A DNA stretch of 5,452 bases from Euryarchaeota archaeon UBA111. Its GTDB lineage: Archaea; Thermoplasmatota; Poseidoniia; Poseidoniales; Poseidoniaceae. Below the pieces are notes generated by a model. The model was not told where the DNA came from. It ran no database searches and saw nothing but the letters and a program-made list of their open reading frames with translations. Numbering within the stretch: the first letter of the stretch is position 1; every line of letters starts with the position of its first letter. Of the stretch, positions 1-5,407 are shown piece by piece. The translations under genes were made by a program, and so were the position numbers. The stretch spans positions 4,891 to 10,342 of the forward strand of contig DAWS01000078.1 in NCBI GenBank assembly GCA_002506025.1, read 5' to 3'.

Positions 1-105
1 ATTGAGCGAATAATCGAATTGGAACTCAGCCCCGACGAGTTAGCCAGTTTGCAAAAGTCTGGTAACTTCTACAAATCTCAGTTAACTGACATTCTGGGAT
101 ATTAA
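1..105 (+). CDS. C-terminal end of a probable lactate/malate dehydrogenase (5' end outside window)
   Basis: An open frame enters from the left edge and ends at TAA 103-105, giving the last 34 residues of a protein. The tail begins IERIIELELSPDEL and continues into a second helical stretch with a K-S pair. This matches the usual C-terminus of NAD-dependent lactate/malate dehydrogenases, where a strand of the form ERI-E-L is followed by a helix with charged residues and a K-S step. That family interconverts 2-hydroxy and 2-oxo acids such as malate and oxaloacetate in the cytoplasm. The catalytic histidine and the NAD-binding motif lie outside the window, so the call rests only on this tail. The gene converges on the YgfZ-like gene, and their stop codons overlap within TTAA at 102-105. 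No T-rich terminator is visible between them. Malate dehydrogenase is more likely than lactate dehydrogenase by general expectation only. Confidence 0.55.
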   Translation: MERIIELELSPDELASLQKSGNFYKSQLTDILGY

Positions 106-800
106 ATTCGTTTAATCGCTAGTGAATTTGTTGTCCCTTTCGTGGTAATCTTGTCATCACTTATAGCGACATTGTCAATAGAATATAGCTCCCTCATGCC
201 TTTGTTTCTAGAGCGCATGCGAGTCAATACTTCTTGACCGGTGTAGCACCCTTTGTTCTCGTGAACCTGATTATTCAATCCACATTGATACGGGTTTACC
301 TTACTGGTAATTTCATAGCCATGCCACGGAATTAGATTTTCTACTCGCCAGTTAGTGAATGACTGTTGGTCTGTTGAAGTTGGCAACCTATTTTGTTTTA
401 CTGAATATATTTCAAATCCATAATTTCCATTAACATTGACTTTTGTTAATCCTTCAGAAACTGTCACCCCAACCGTGTCAGTATTTTCTCCATACACCAA
501 ATCTATGTAATTCAGTGTAGTTACATCGTTAATAGCAACCTGTTGTGTTAAAATCTTGCTATTTAGATAGTTCACTAGCTTAACATGATCGCCACTTATC
601 GTGATTGAAATCAGCATTTCATTTAACATGAAAAGGTGTAATTGTGCCATTATTTTGGCCTTTGTTGTTAGGACCAAAGTATTGATTACATCAGTTGAAT
701 TAAAATCAATTTTATTGGAAGAAAGACCGTCAATAAATCGAAGTCTGTCTTCGCCAGAGAAGATGAGTAGATTTGCATCATCAAATGCCAATCTCGGCAT
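102..800 (-). CDS. ygfZ: YgfZ/IBA57-type folate-binding iron-sulfur cluster maturation protein, short form
   Basis: The 232-residue product belongs to the YgfZ/IBA57 branch of the GcvT-like folate-binding fold. The deciding signature is K-G-C-Y-T-G-Q-E at residues 183-190, preceded by the family's R-V-E-x-L-I-P-x-x-G-x-E-I segment (about 152-164) and P-x-x-x-G-L (170-175). C185 is the conserved cysteine of the signature. Known members use tetrahydrofolate to help assemble or repair [4Fe-4S] clusters in selected enzymes, including tRNA-modifying ones, in the cytoplasm or mitochondria. The protein is short: E. coli YgfZ has about 326 residues, and only 42 residues follow the signature here, where a C-terminal beta-barrel of about 80 is usual. 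The reading frame is clean up to its stop, which overlaps the opposing dehydrogenase gene. The ATG at 798-800 has AAGGTGA six bases upstream, overlapping the stop of the A-type carrier gene, so the two are probably translated in a coupled way. Family confidence is high; true glycine-cleavage T protein is excluded by the signature. Confidence 0.88.
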   Translation of the reverse strand: MPRLAFDDANLLIFSGEDRLRFIDGLSSNKIDFNSTDVINTLVLTTKAKIMAQLHLFMLNEMLISITISGDHVKLVNYLNSKILTQQVAINDVTTLNYIDLVYGENTDTVGVTVSEGLTKVNVNGNYGFEIYSVKQNRLPTSTDQQSFTNWRVENLIPWHGYEITSKVNPYQCGLNNQVHENKGCYTGQEVLTRMRSRNKGMRELYSIDNVAISDDKITTKGTTNSLAIKRI

Positions 801-806
801 AAGTTG

Positions 807-813
807 TCACCTT
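807..813 (-). promoter_or_regulatory. Ribosome binding site of the YgfZ gene, embedded in the upstream stop codon
   Basis: On the minus strand the sequence reads TAAGGTGA, in which the TAA ending the A-type carrier gene (812-814) runs into AAGGTGA. This is an archaeal-type Shine-Dalgarno sequence, complementary to the 3' end of 16S rRNA. It lies six bases before the ATG at 800 and fixes that start. Sharing bases with the stop codon suggests that ribosomes finishing one gene can begin the next. Confidence 0.8.
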
Positions 814-1192
814 ATGAGAATGATTCTCCACACCCGCACGAGGATTCAGCATTAGGATTATTTATTTTGAAACCGCCGCCCATTAAACGATCCTCGTAAT
901 CGATTTCAATGCCGTTTAGTAAATGACTCGAGGAATTCGGAACCAGTATTCTGAAGCCGGATATTGCTAACTCTTGACAATCTATGTCAGTTTGTTCGAC
1001 AATTTGTAGGTCATACATGTAACCCGAACAACCGCCAGATAATACACCGACTAGCAGAGCCATATTTCTGTCGTCACCAAATGCTTGTTCTAACATTGAC
1101 TGAGCGTTTTCTGTTATTGTAAGCGCAACTTCAACGACTTCTGGCTTTTGAACGACGATTGGGCTAGCGCTTTCACAAGTTCCGCAGTCCAT
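812..1192 (-). CDS. A-type iron-sulfur carrier protein (IscA/ErpA/HesB family)
   Basis: The 126-residue product is an A-type carrier, a small cytoplasmic protein that receives or transfers Fe-S clusters or iron to client enzymes. All three cluster-binding cysteines are in place: C55 in G-G-C-S-G-Y, and C119 and C121 in the C-terminal S-C-G-C-G-E-S-F signature. The core domain starts near residue 22 (V-A-L-T-I-T-E-N-A) and fills the rest. The length exceeds the usual 105-115 residues because of an N-terminal extension of about 20 residues that carries an added C-x-x-C (C3, C6). The ATG at 1190-1192 is the only ATG that gives a full domain; a GAAGGT lies 12 bases upstream, farther than is usual. 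It follows the regulator gene after 52 bases and precedes ygfZ by 11 bases. Partnership with YgfZ/IBA57 is known from mitochondria (ISCA1/ISCA2 with IBA57) and fits the pairing here. The subtype (IscA, ErpA or other) cannot be settled by eye. Confidence 0.92.
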   Translation of the reverse strand: MDCGTCESASPIVVQKPEVVEVALTITENAQSMLEQAFGDDRNMALLVGVLSGGCSGYMYDLQIVEQTDIDCQELAISGFRILVPNSSSHLLNGIEIDYEDRLMGGGFKINNPNAESSCGCGESFS

Positions 1193-1226
1193 GATTACCG
1201 CACTACCTTCATATCTATCAATATGT

Positions 1227-1237
1227 GCATAGTATGC
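1227..1237. promoter_or_regulatory. 11-bp perfect palindrome in the regulator/A-type carrier gap, candidate operator
   Basis: The sequence GCATAGTATGC is a perfect inverted repeat with 5-bp arms and one central base. It lies in the 52-bp gap between the regulator stop and the A-type carrier start, about 35 bases upstream of that ATG. Its position would suit a regulator controlling an internal promoter for the Fe-S pair. A repeat this short can arise by chance, and no clear TATA box accompanies it. Confidence 0.25.
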
Positions 1238-1244
1238 TGTTAGT

Positions 1245-2588
1245 TCATCCGATTATTGTAATTTCATAACAGCATGCACTTTCATCATCTGAACATTCCC
1301 GTTTACAAGATTCAACAGTCTTGTCATAGCGTTCTTTTACTACACCAGCGATTACGCTTTCGTCCATGTTACAAAACATTAGTGAAGTCTCCGGCTGACC
1401 ATCACAGGCATTACTGTCAAAGACCGTAATCATTCTAGGAGGCAACTCATCAAATTCCAAGTCACCCATCCCCAGGTCCTGCCATTCGCTTTTGATGTTA
1501 TTCCAAAACACTTCATCACTGTCTATGTGTTGTAATTTGACAGCTAGTTCTTGACCGATCCTAAATCCAACGTCTTGGAATAATTGATTGGTGTTGATTC
1601 CCAATGCTGACAGCGTATTGGATTGGGGGATTAGTTCGTTATCAATTACTTGGCCGTTTTTGGTTAGTACTGCGTTTGAGTTTCTATCCATGCCCATTTT
1701 TATTGACTCCTTAAACCGTTCATAAAATGAACCATCACCAAGTGACAACCTTAGTGGTTCTGTCATCATACCATCAATCAACTTGGCTTTTGCAGTATGG
1801 TAAGATGATGCAGCATTCCATTGGATATTGAGCAGTTCACTTTGAGCCGTCAACAGCATTTCCGACTCCATCAATATCGCGGTATCTTCTTTGCCCCGAC
1901 CAGTAGGGGACTCTTCTGTTTGAACAAATTGTATCCCTACCTCATTATCAACAAATACACCGCACAAATTGAAATCAGGGTGATGGCGAATCTCGATTCG
2001 TGGATCTAATTTGTCATAGAACCTAACGGTTTTTTCATCAATGCAAACAACTAATTTAACGTCCACGCCGCGATTCAAAGCCTCTTTTACAGAATTCATG
2101 CATCCGCTACGAAGCATGTGTAGAATTCCCCACTTGCCGAGTAATAACCAGATTTTTTGCTCTGCTTCTGAGACAATAGATTCGATTGTTGCATGTATTG
2201 TGTGACGGTCTTTTAATACTGAAAATGAATCTTCATCATGTGATGGTTGGTCAGATACGATTGCGAAATGACCAGATTTGGTGAGTGATTCGAGGTTTTC
2301 ATTCATCCTACGTAAATCCATTTCTTTGGTTCTGATTATTTGTTTGAACACTTCGTTTATGGTCATACCAAAGAATCGGATTGGTTTGTCCAAGGTAGCT
2401 TTGACTAAACCTCTTTCTTGCAGTTTCTTTAGTGAATTATATGCATCCATGCGAGACAAACCTAAGCGTTTACCAATTTCACTAGCTTTAGCCGGTGCTT
2501 GGCATGCCATATCGATAATCAGAAGTGCGTGTTTTTCATCGAGACCAGACTCAACAAGTTTCTGTACAATATCTTGGTTATCAGTCAT
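1245..2588 (-). CDS. TrmB-family transcriptional regulator with a C-terminal V4R-like cysteine-rich domain
   Basis: The product (447 residues from the start chosen here) is a cytoplasmic DNA-binding regulator. Residues 5-75 form a TrmB-type winged helix, with A-S-E-I-G-K-R-L-G-L-S-R as the helix-turn-helix and N-S-L-K-K-L-x-E-R-G-L-V leading into the wing. A coiled linker (about 76-105) follows, then a phospholipase D-like effector domain (about 125-275). That domain lacks the catalytic H-x-K-x4-D motif, as in TrmB proteins, so it probably binds a ligand. The last 110 residues resemble a V4R domain: G-F-R-I-G-Q-E-L near 341-348, a G-M-G segment near 373-375, and a tail with cysteines at 395, 406, 428, 432, 439 and 440 ending in an E-I-T-I strand. 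V4R domains bind small molecules and often zinc. Four start codons stand in a row, GTG-ATG-ATG-ATG (2597-2586); the last lies five bases after AAGGTGA, so I prefer 2588. The longest form begins at GTG 2597. It overlaps or abuts the TPR gene. The ligand is unknown; autoregulation is plausible. Confidence 0.85.
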   Translation of the reverse strand: MTDNQDIVQKLVESGLDEKHALLIIDMACQAPAKASEIGKRLGLSRMDAYNSLKKLQERGLVKATLDKPIRFFGMTINEVFKQIIRTKEMDLRRMNENLESLTKSGHFAIVSDQPSHDEDSFSVLKDRHTIHATIESIVSEAEQKIWLLLGKWGILHMLRSGCMNSVKEALNRGVDVKLVVCIDEKTVRFYDKLDPRIEIRHHPDFNLCGVFVDNEVGIQFVQTEESPTGRGKEDTAILMESEMLLTAQSELLNIQWNAASSYHTAKAKLIDGMMTEPLRLSLGDGSFYERFKESIKMGMDRNSNAVLTKNGQVIDNELIPQSNTLSALGINTNQLFQDVGFRIGQELAVKLQHIDSDEVFWNNIKSEWQDLGMGDLEFDELPPRMITVFDSNACDGQPETSLMFCNMDESVIAGVVKERYDKTVESCKRECSDDESACCYEITIIG

Positions 2589-2593
2589 CATCA

Positions 2594-2600
2594 TCACCTT
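2594..2600 (-). promoter_or_regulatory. Ribosome binding site of the regulator gene, containing the TPR gene's stop codon
   Basis: On the minus strand the last codons of the TPR gene read AAA AGG TGA, and AAGGTGA within them is a strong archaeal Shine-Dalgarno sequence. The TPR stop TGA (2594-2596) forms its end. Distances to the following ATGs (at 2594, 2591 and 2588) are overlapping, two and five bases, so only the third has normal spacing. This decides the start chosen for the regulator and points to translational coupling. Confidence 0.75.
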
Positions 2601-4759
2601 TTCTTTTTATTCTGTTCTTTGATTAAAATATTACAGCGCCTTATTTGATCTTTAGTTCGCTTTATTTCATCCTTTGACAGTCCTCTTGGTATAGCCTGCT
2701 CAAAACACTTTACAGCGTCTTGATATCTTTCCATTTCAGCATATGCAGTACCCATATTGTAGAGTGTTTTGCCTCGAACTTCCTCTGGTTTGATAAGCAT
2801 TGCTTGGTGATATGACTCAACACAGGCGGGGTAGTTTTCTAGGTAGTAAAATGCGTTACCTCTACCGTTGAGAATTCTAATTACCATCTCATCATCATCA
2901 GAAAATGAGGGCAATGCACGGTCAAAACACGATAATGCTTCAGCATATTTGCCAGCTTCAATAAGCGCTACACCCTGATTATACCAAGATATGTCCTGAT
3001 TGGCAATCGACGTTGAGCTTGGATTGCGGAACTCTTCTTGCACCAGAGAATTTGATTGAACTTCTAGAGCTGCTTTTGCTAAATCTACTTCTGGATTAGG
3101 TATTGGTTCTGGAATTGGGGATTGTGCCTGTGGCTTCGATAGCAGTTCATTAGCCGACATTGTAGCGCCCATGTCCACGCTTTGTTCTACACCAGATTGA
3201 CTAGGTACTACAGAATTTGATGCGACTGCTGCATTGGTGTTTTGGGCTTCAAGTGGATTAGTAATCTGTTCTTGTGTGCTATTATTGATTACTTTTGATT
3301 CTATTTCATTTGCTTTGACGCGGCATTTCTCAGCGGTGTTATTATCCCCCGCAGCAAAGAGTGCTTTCGCCAAGCCGCGCCAAGTTTCAGGATTATTCCT
3401 ATCAGTTTGAATTAGTCCTTTCCATATTTTTACTGATTCCATATGATTATTCGCCATGGTGTGGGCCCTAGCGTGTATTTCTGTTTCACCACTACCAAGG
3501 AGTTCAAGCGCTGTAGCAGCCATCTCTGGACCTTCTGGCAAGGTAGGCGGTAGTCCTGAATGTAATTCTAATACTCTTGATTCTCCCTCTGCAAGTTCGA
3601 TCAATGTTGTTGCGAGTTCAATTTTTATCGGGCTTTCAGGATTAGCTGCGACAATGATTGTAGCAGCAGACAGATATGCTTGCGGGTCTTTTAGTTCCAT
3701 TGCAAGCGGTGCCCATTTTTGTGCAGCCTTGACATATGAAGGGTCTTCTCTTAATGCGTTAGAATAACATGTAGATGCCTCTTTTAGCATGCCCTGCCGT
3801 TGTTTGAGTGTCCCGAGGTTAAACCATCCCTTTGGATTACCTGGGTCAAGTTTTTGCGCATGCTCGATGGCAGATATTGCATGTTCTTCTAGGTCTAGTT
3901 TTGCCATTGCCCCTCCAGCAATTAGCCACGACTGAGCATGCTTCGATGCCTCTGTTTTAAGATGGGGCTTAAGCAATTCCAGAGCGCCTTTGGCGTCACC
4001 TGATTGTATCATTTGCTTTGCTTGGTCTGCCATTGCATCTAAATCGAGTTCGTTAACGATTTCAGGCTCTATTGGCACTACAGGTAAATCTGGTATTGCA
4101 TCAACAACCGGTTGAGTGACTTCAATTCTTTCTTGTATTTCTTCCGTTGCAACAACAACTTCAGCAGCAGAACGCAACTCATCTATATCCAACTGCTGAT
4201 TATCATCAGCATCATGATGAACTGCTTCATCAAGCAGGGCTTTGACATCGCTTAACCCGGTTTCTTCAACAACAGTTGCAACATCTTCTTGATCGTATGC
4301 ATCTATCTGCTCCACTTTAGGCATACTAGCTATTGGTTTAGAAGCAGCACTGCCAGAGCAACGATTTTTGACATCGACTATTGAAGGGTGTCCCGGATAG
4401 AATTCTAATGCTTTGATTGCCATGTTATATGCACCAACTTCGTCGCCGATGCGCTCTAGCAGGATGCACAAGTTGGCGGTTGCTGGGGCGTGGTTAGGGT
4501 TTACATCGAGACATATTTGGAATGCTTGTCTCGCTCCCCTCGCATCTTGCTGAGCTTCGAGTAACACTCCTCTGTTGAACCATGCCATGTCAGAGGATGG
4601 GTCCAATGATATTGCCTTATTGAATGCAGCTAATGCTGATTTTGCATCCCCTGTTCTGGACGCTTCCTCGCCACTAGTTAGAAGAGATTCTACTTGCCTA
4701 GCAGTATCATCACTAGCGCTTTCCGGTGCCGCATCGGTATAGTCGTTCATAAGCCTCAT
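2594..4759 (-). CDS. Large tetratricopeptide repeat (TPR) protein, three repeat blocks
   Basis: This 721-residue product is built from TPR helical hairpins, which act as protein-binding scaffolds. The N-terminal block (about 24-125) has three repeats, each ending in a proline turn such as S-L-D-P or D-V-N-P. An acidic, proline- and valine-rich linker (about 135-236) follows. The central block (about 240-490) has roughly six units, with the best matches at 276-342. A second linker (about 490-588), rich in N, Q, S and P, leads to the C-terminal block (590-697) of three clear repeats, for example W-Y-N-Q-G-V-A-L-I-E-A-G-K-Y. The protein ends in a basic tail (K-K-K-R). No signal peptide or membrane segment is seen, so it should be cytoplasmic. 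The first ATG (4757-4759) gives this length, but ATG 4748-4750 three codons in is an alternative; neither has a good ribosome binding site, so leaderless translation is possible. It is the first gene of the minus-strand block and is tightly joined to the regulator. Its partner is unknown. Confidence 0.85.
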   Translation of the reverse strand: MRLMNDYTDAAPESASDDTARQVESLLTSGEEASRTGDAKSALAAFNKAISLDPSSDMAWFNRGVLLEAQQDARGARQAFQICLDVNPNHAPATANLCILLERIGDEVGAYNMAIKALEFYPGHPSIVDVKNRCSGSAASKPIASMPKVEQIDAYDQEDVATVVEETGLSDVKALLDEAVHHDADDNQQLDIDELRSAAEVVVATEEIQERIEVTQPVVDAIPDLPVVPIEPEIVNELDLDAMADQAKQMIQSGDAKGALELLKPHLKTEASKHAQSWLIAGGAMAKLDLEEHAISAIEHAQKLDPGNPKGWFNLGTLKQRQGMLKEASTCYSNALREDPSYVKAAQKWAPLAMELKDPQAYLSAATIIVAANPESPIKIELATTLIELAEGESRVLELHSGLPPTLPEGPEMAATALELLGSGETEIHARAHTMANNHMESVKIWKGLIQTDRNNPETWRGLAKALFAAGDNNTAEKCRVKANEIESKVINNSTQEQITNPLEAQNTNAAVASNSVVPSQSGVEQSVDMGATMSANELLSKPQAQSPIPEPIPNPEVDLAKAALEVQSNSLVQEEFRNPSSTSIANQDISWYNQGVALIEAGKYAEALSCFDRALPSFSDDDEMVIRILNGRGNAFYYLENYPACVESYHQAMLIKPEEVRGKTLYNMGTAYAEMERYQDAVKCFEQAIPRGLSKDEIKRTKDQIRRCNILIKEQNKKKR

Positions 4760-4761
4760 CC

Positions 4762-4772
4762 TAACGCCGTTA
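4762..4772. promoter_or_regulatory. 11-bp perfect palindrome just upstream of the TPR gene start, candidate operator
   Basis: TAACGCCGTTA is a perfect inverted repeat with 5-bp arms and one central base, beginning three bases before the TPR ATG at 4759. A protein bound here would cover the start of the transcript or the initiation region, which would suit repression. It has the same 5-1-5 form as the palindrome at 1227-1237, but not the same sequence, so they are unlikely to be the same site. Chance occurrence is possible. Confidence 0.25.
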
Positions 4773-4782
4773 AATCCAAATC

Positions 4783-4797
4783 ATAAGGGTTACTTAT
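4783..4797. promoter_or_regulatory. ATAAG-N5-CTTAT inverted repeat in the divergent promoter region
   Basis: Five-base arms ATAAG (4783-4787) and CTTAT (4793-4797) are exact inverted complements around a five-base spacer. This lies 24-38 bases upstream of the TPR ATG, where a core promoter could be. Some TrmB-family regulators in Thermococcales bind inverted repeats with a five-base spacer, so the geometry fits control by the regulator encoded in this block. The arm sequence differs from the known motif. The assignment is inference. Confidence 0.25.
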
Positions 4798-4849
4798 CTA
4801 TGTATGTTATGACACTTACATTCAATAACCATGATTTATTGGGGTTGAT

Positions 4850-5398
4850 ATGGCTACTTATCCATACAAAGTTATGGGGCTGAGTGGCGAATATAGACCC
4901 ACATCTAAGTGTGGTATGCTGGTTAATCACGCGCTAGAAATTGCTAAATCGCTGGGTGCTGAAGTTCACTTCTGGGATCTTGATGTAAAACCACTTCCTC
5001 TTGTTGGTGAGGAAGGCTGTTGGGAAAATGAGAATGTAAAGGAATTCCAAGAATTAGCAAGTGAATGTGACGCATTTTTAGTATCGTCACCAGAGTATCA
5101 CGGCACTATGTCTGGAGCGATGAAGAATTCCTTTGATTGGCTTTATAGCAAGCATGTTAAAGGCAAAGTCTTTGGATTAATGTCAACCTTAGGCGGGGCA
5201 CAAAACTCAAACACGTTGAATCACATGAGAATCATGCTAAGATGGTTGCATGCCTGGCCAGTTCCTGAACAATTAGCCATTGGAAAAGTCAAACAAGCAT
5301 TTGATGAAGATGGCAATCTTGTAAATGATGATACCAAAGAAAGGTTGGAAAACCTAGTTAAATCAGTGTTAGAAAATACCAGAAAATTAACTCAGTAG
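4850..5398 (+). CDS. NADPH-dependent FMN reductase family flavoprotein
   Basis: The 182-residue product has the flavodoxin-like fold of the NADPH-dependent FMN reductase family (SsuE/ChrR/ArsH relatives), which use NAD(P)H to reduce flavin, quinones or metal species in the cytoplasm. The N-terminal strand and phosphate loop are V-M-G-L-S-G-E-Y-R-P-T-S-K-C-G (8-22). The family's most recognisable motif is at about 79-96, S-S-P-E-Y-H-G-T-M-S-G-A-M-K-N-S-F-D-W-L, which contacts the flavin ring. A third flavin-contacting loop is S-T-L-G-G-A-Q (112-118). The length is normal. The phosphate loop departs a little from the usual G-S-x-R-x-x-S, with E-Y in the middle and C21 after the serine-lysine. 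GGGGT at 4841-4845 precedes the ATG by four bases, a modest ribosome binding site. The gene is divergent from the TPR/regulator/Fe-S block and is followed nine bases later by another plus-strand gene. The substrate cannot be told from sequence. Confidence 0.9.
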   Translation: MATYPYKVMGLSGEYRPTSKCGMLVNHALEIAKSLGAEVHFWDLDVKPLPLVGEEGCWENENVKEFQELASECDAFLVSSPEYHGTMSGAMKNSFDWLYSKHVKGKVFGLMSTLGGAQNSNTLNHMRIMLRWLHAWPVPEQLAIGKVKQAFDEDGNLVNDDTKERLENLVKSVLENTRKLTQ

Positions 5399-5401
5399 GT
5401 G
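5397..5401 (+). promoter_or_regulatory. Ribosome binding site for the gene at the right edge
   Basis: The FMN reductase stop TAG (5396-5398) runs into AGGTG at 5397-5401, six bases before a TTG at 5408. This copies the arrangement at the two minus-strand junctions, with stop codon and Shine-Dalgarno sharing bases. It is the main reason for taking TTG rather than the adjoining GTG (5399) as the next start. Confidence 0.55.
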
Positions 5402-5407
5402 TTCCTA

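Larger units (their letters stand above)
4760..4849. promoter_or_regulatory. Divergent intergenic region with promoters for both transcription directions
   Basis: These 90 A+T-rich bases separate the TPR gene (leftward) from the FMN reductase gene (rightward), so each should have its promoter here. I see no confident TATA box or BRE. TTATGATTT on the minus strand, about 20-28 bases before the TPR ATG, is the nearest TATA-like stretch and would suit a leaderless transcript. The region holds two inverted repeats, listed separately. That promoters lie here follows from gene orientation; their exact sites are not determined. Confidence 0.55.

Noticed and set aside
102..800. Glycine cleavage T protein (aminomethyltransferase)
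   Set aside because: The K-G-C-Y-T-G-Q-E signature is specific to the YgfZ/IBA57 branch, the protein is far too short for GcvT, and no other glycine cleavage gene is nearby.
601..855. Plus-strand open frame of 84 codons
   Set aside because: It lies opposite the clearly coding ygfZ gene and the end of the A-type carrier gene, and its product has no recognisable domain.
1821..2009. Plus-strand open frame of 62 codons inside the regulator gene
   Set aside because: It is antisense to the conserved PLD-like domain and its translation shows no family features.
2278..2622. Plus-strand open frame of 114 codons with hydrophobic stretches
   Set aside because: It is antisense to the helix-turn-helix region and linker of the regulator; the apparent hydrophobicity comes from complementing charged helix codons.
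3456..3767. Plus-strand open frame of 103 codons
   Set aside because: It is antisense to the TPR repeats; the alanine- and serine-rich translation is what complementing repeat codons would give.
2594..4759. DNA-level tandem repeat or CRISPR-like array
   Set aside because: The periodicity is in the protein (TPR units of about 34 residues) and the bases are diverged; there are no near-identical direct repeats with spacers.
4800..4821. ATGTA-N12-TACAT inverted repeat
   Set aside because: The arms are short and A+T-rich with a long spacer, so chance is the simplest explanation.
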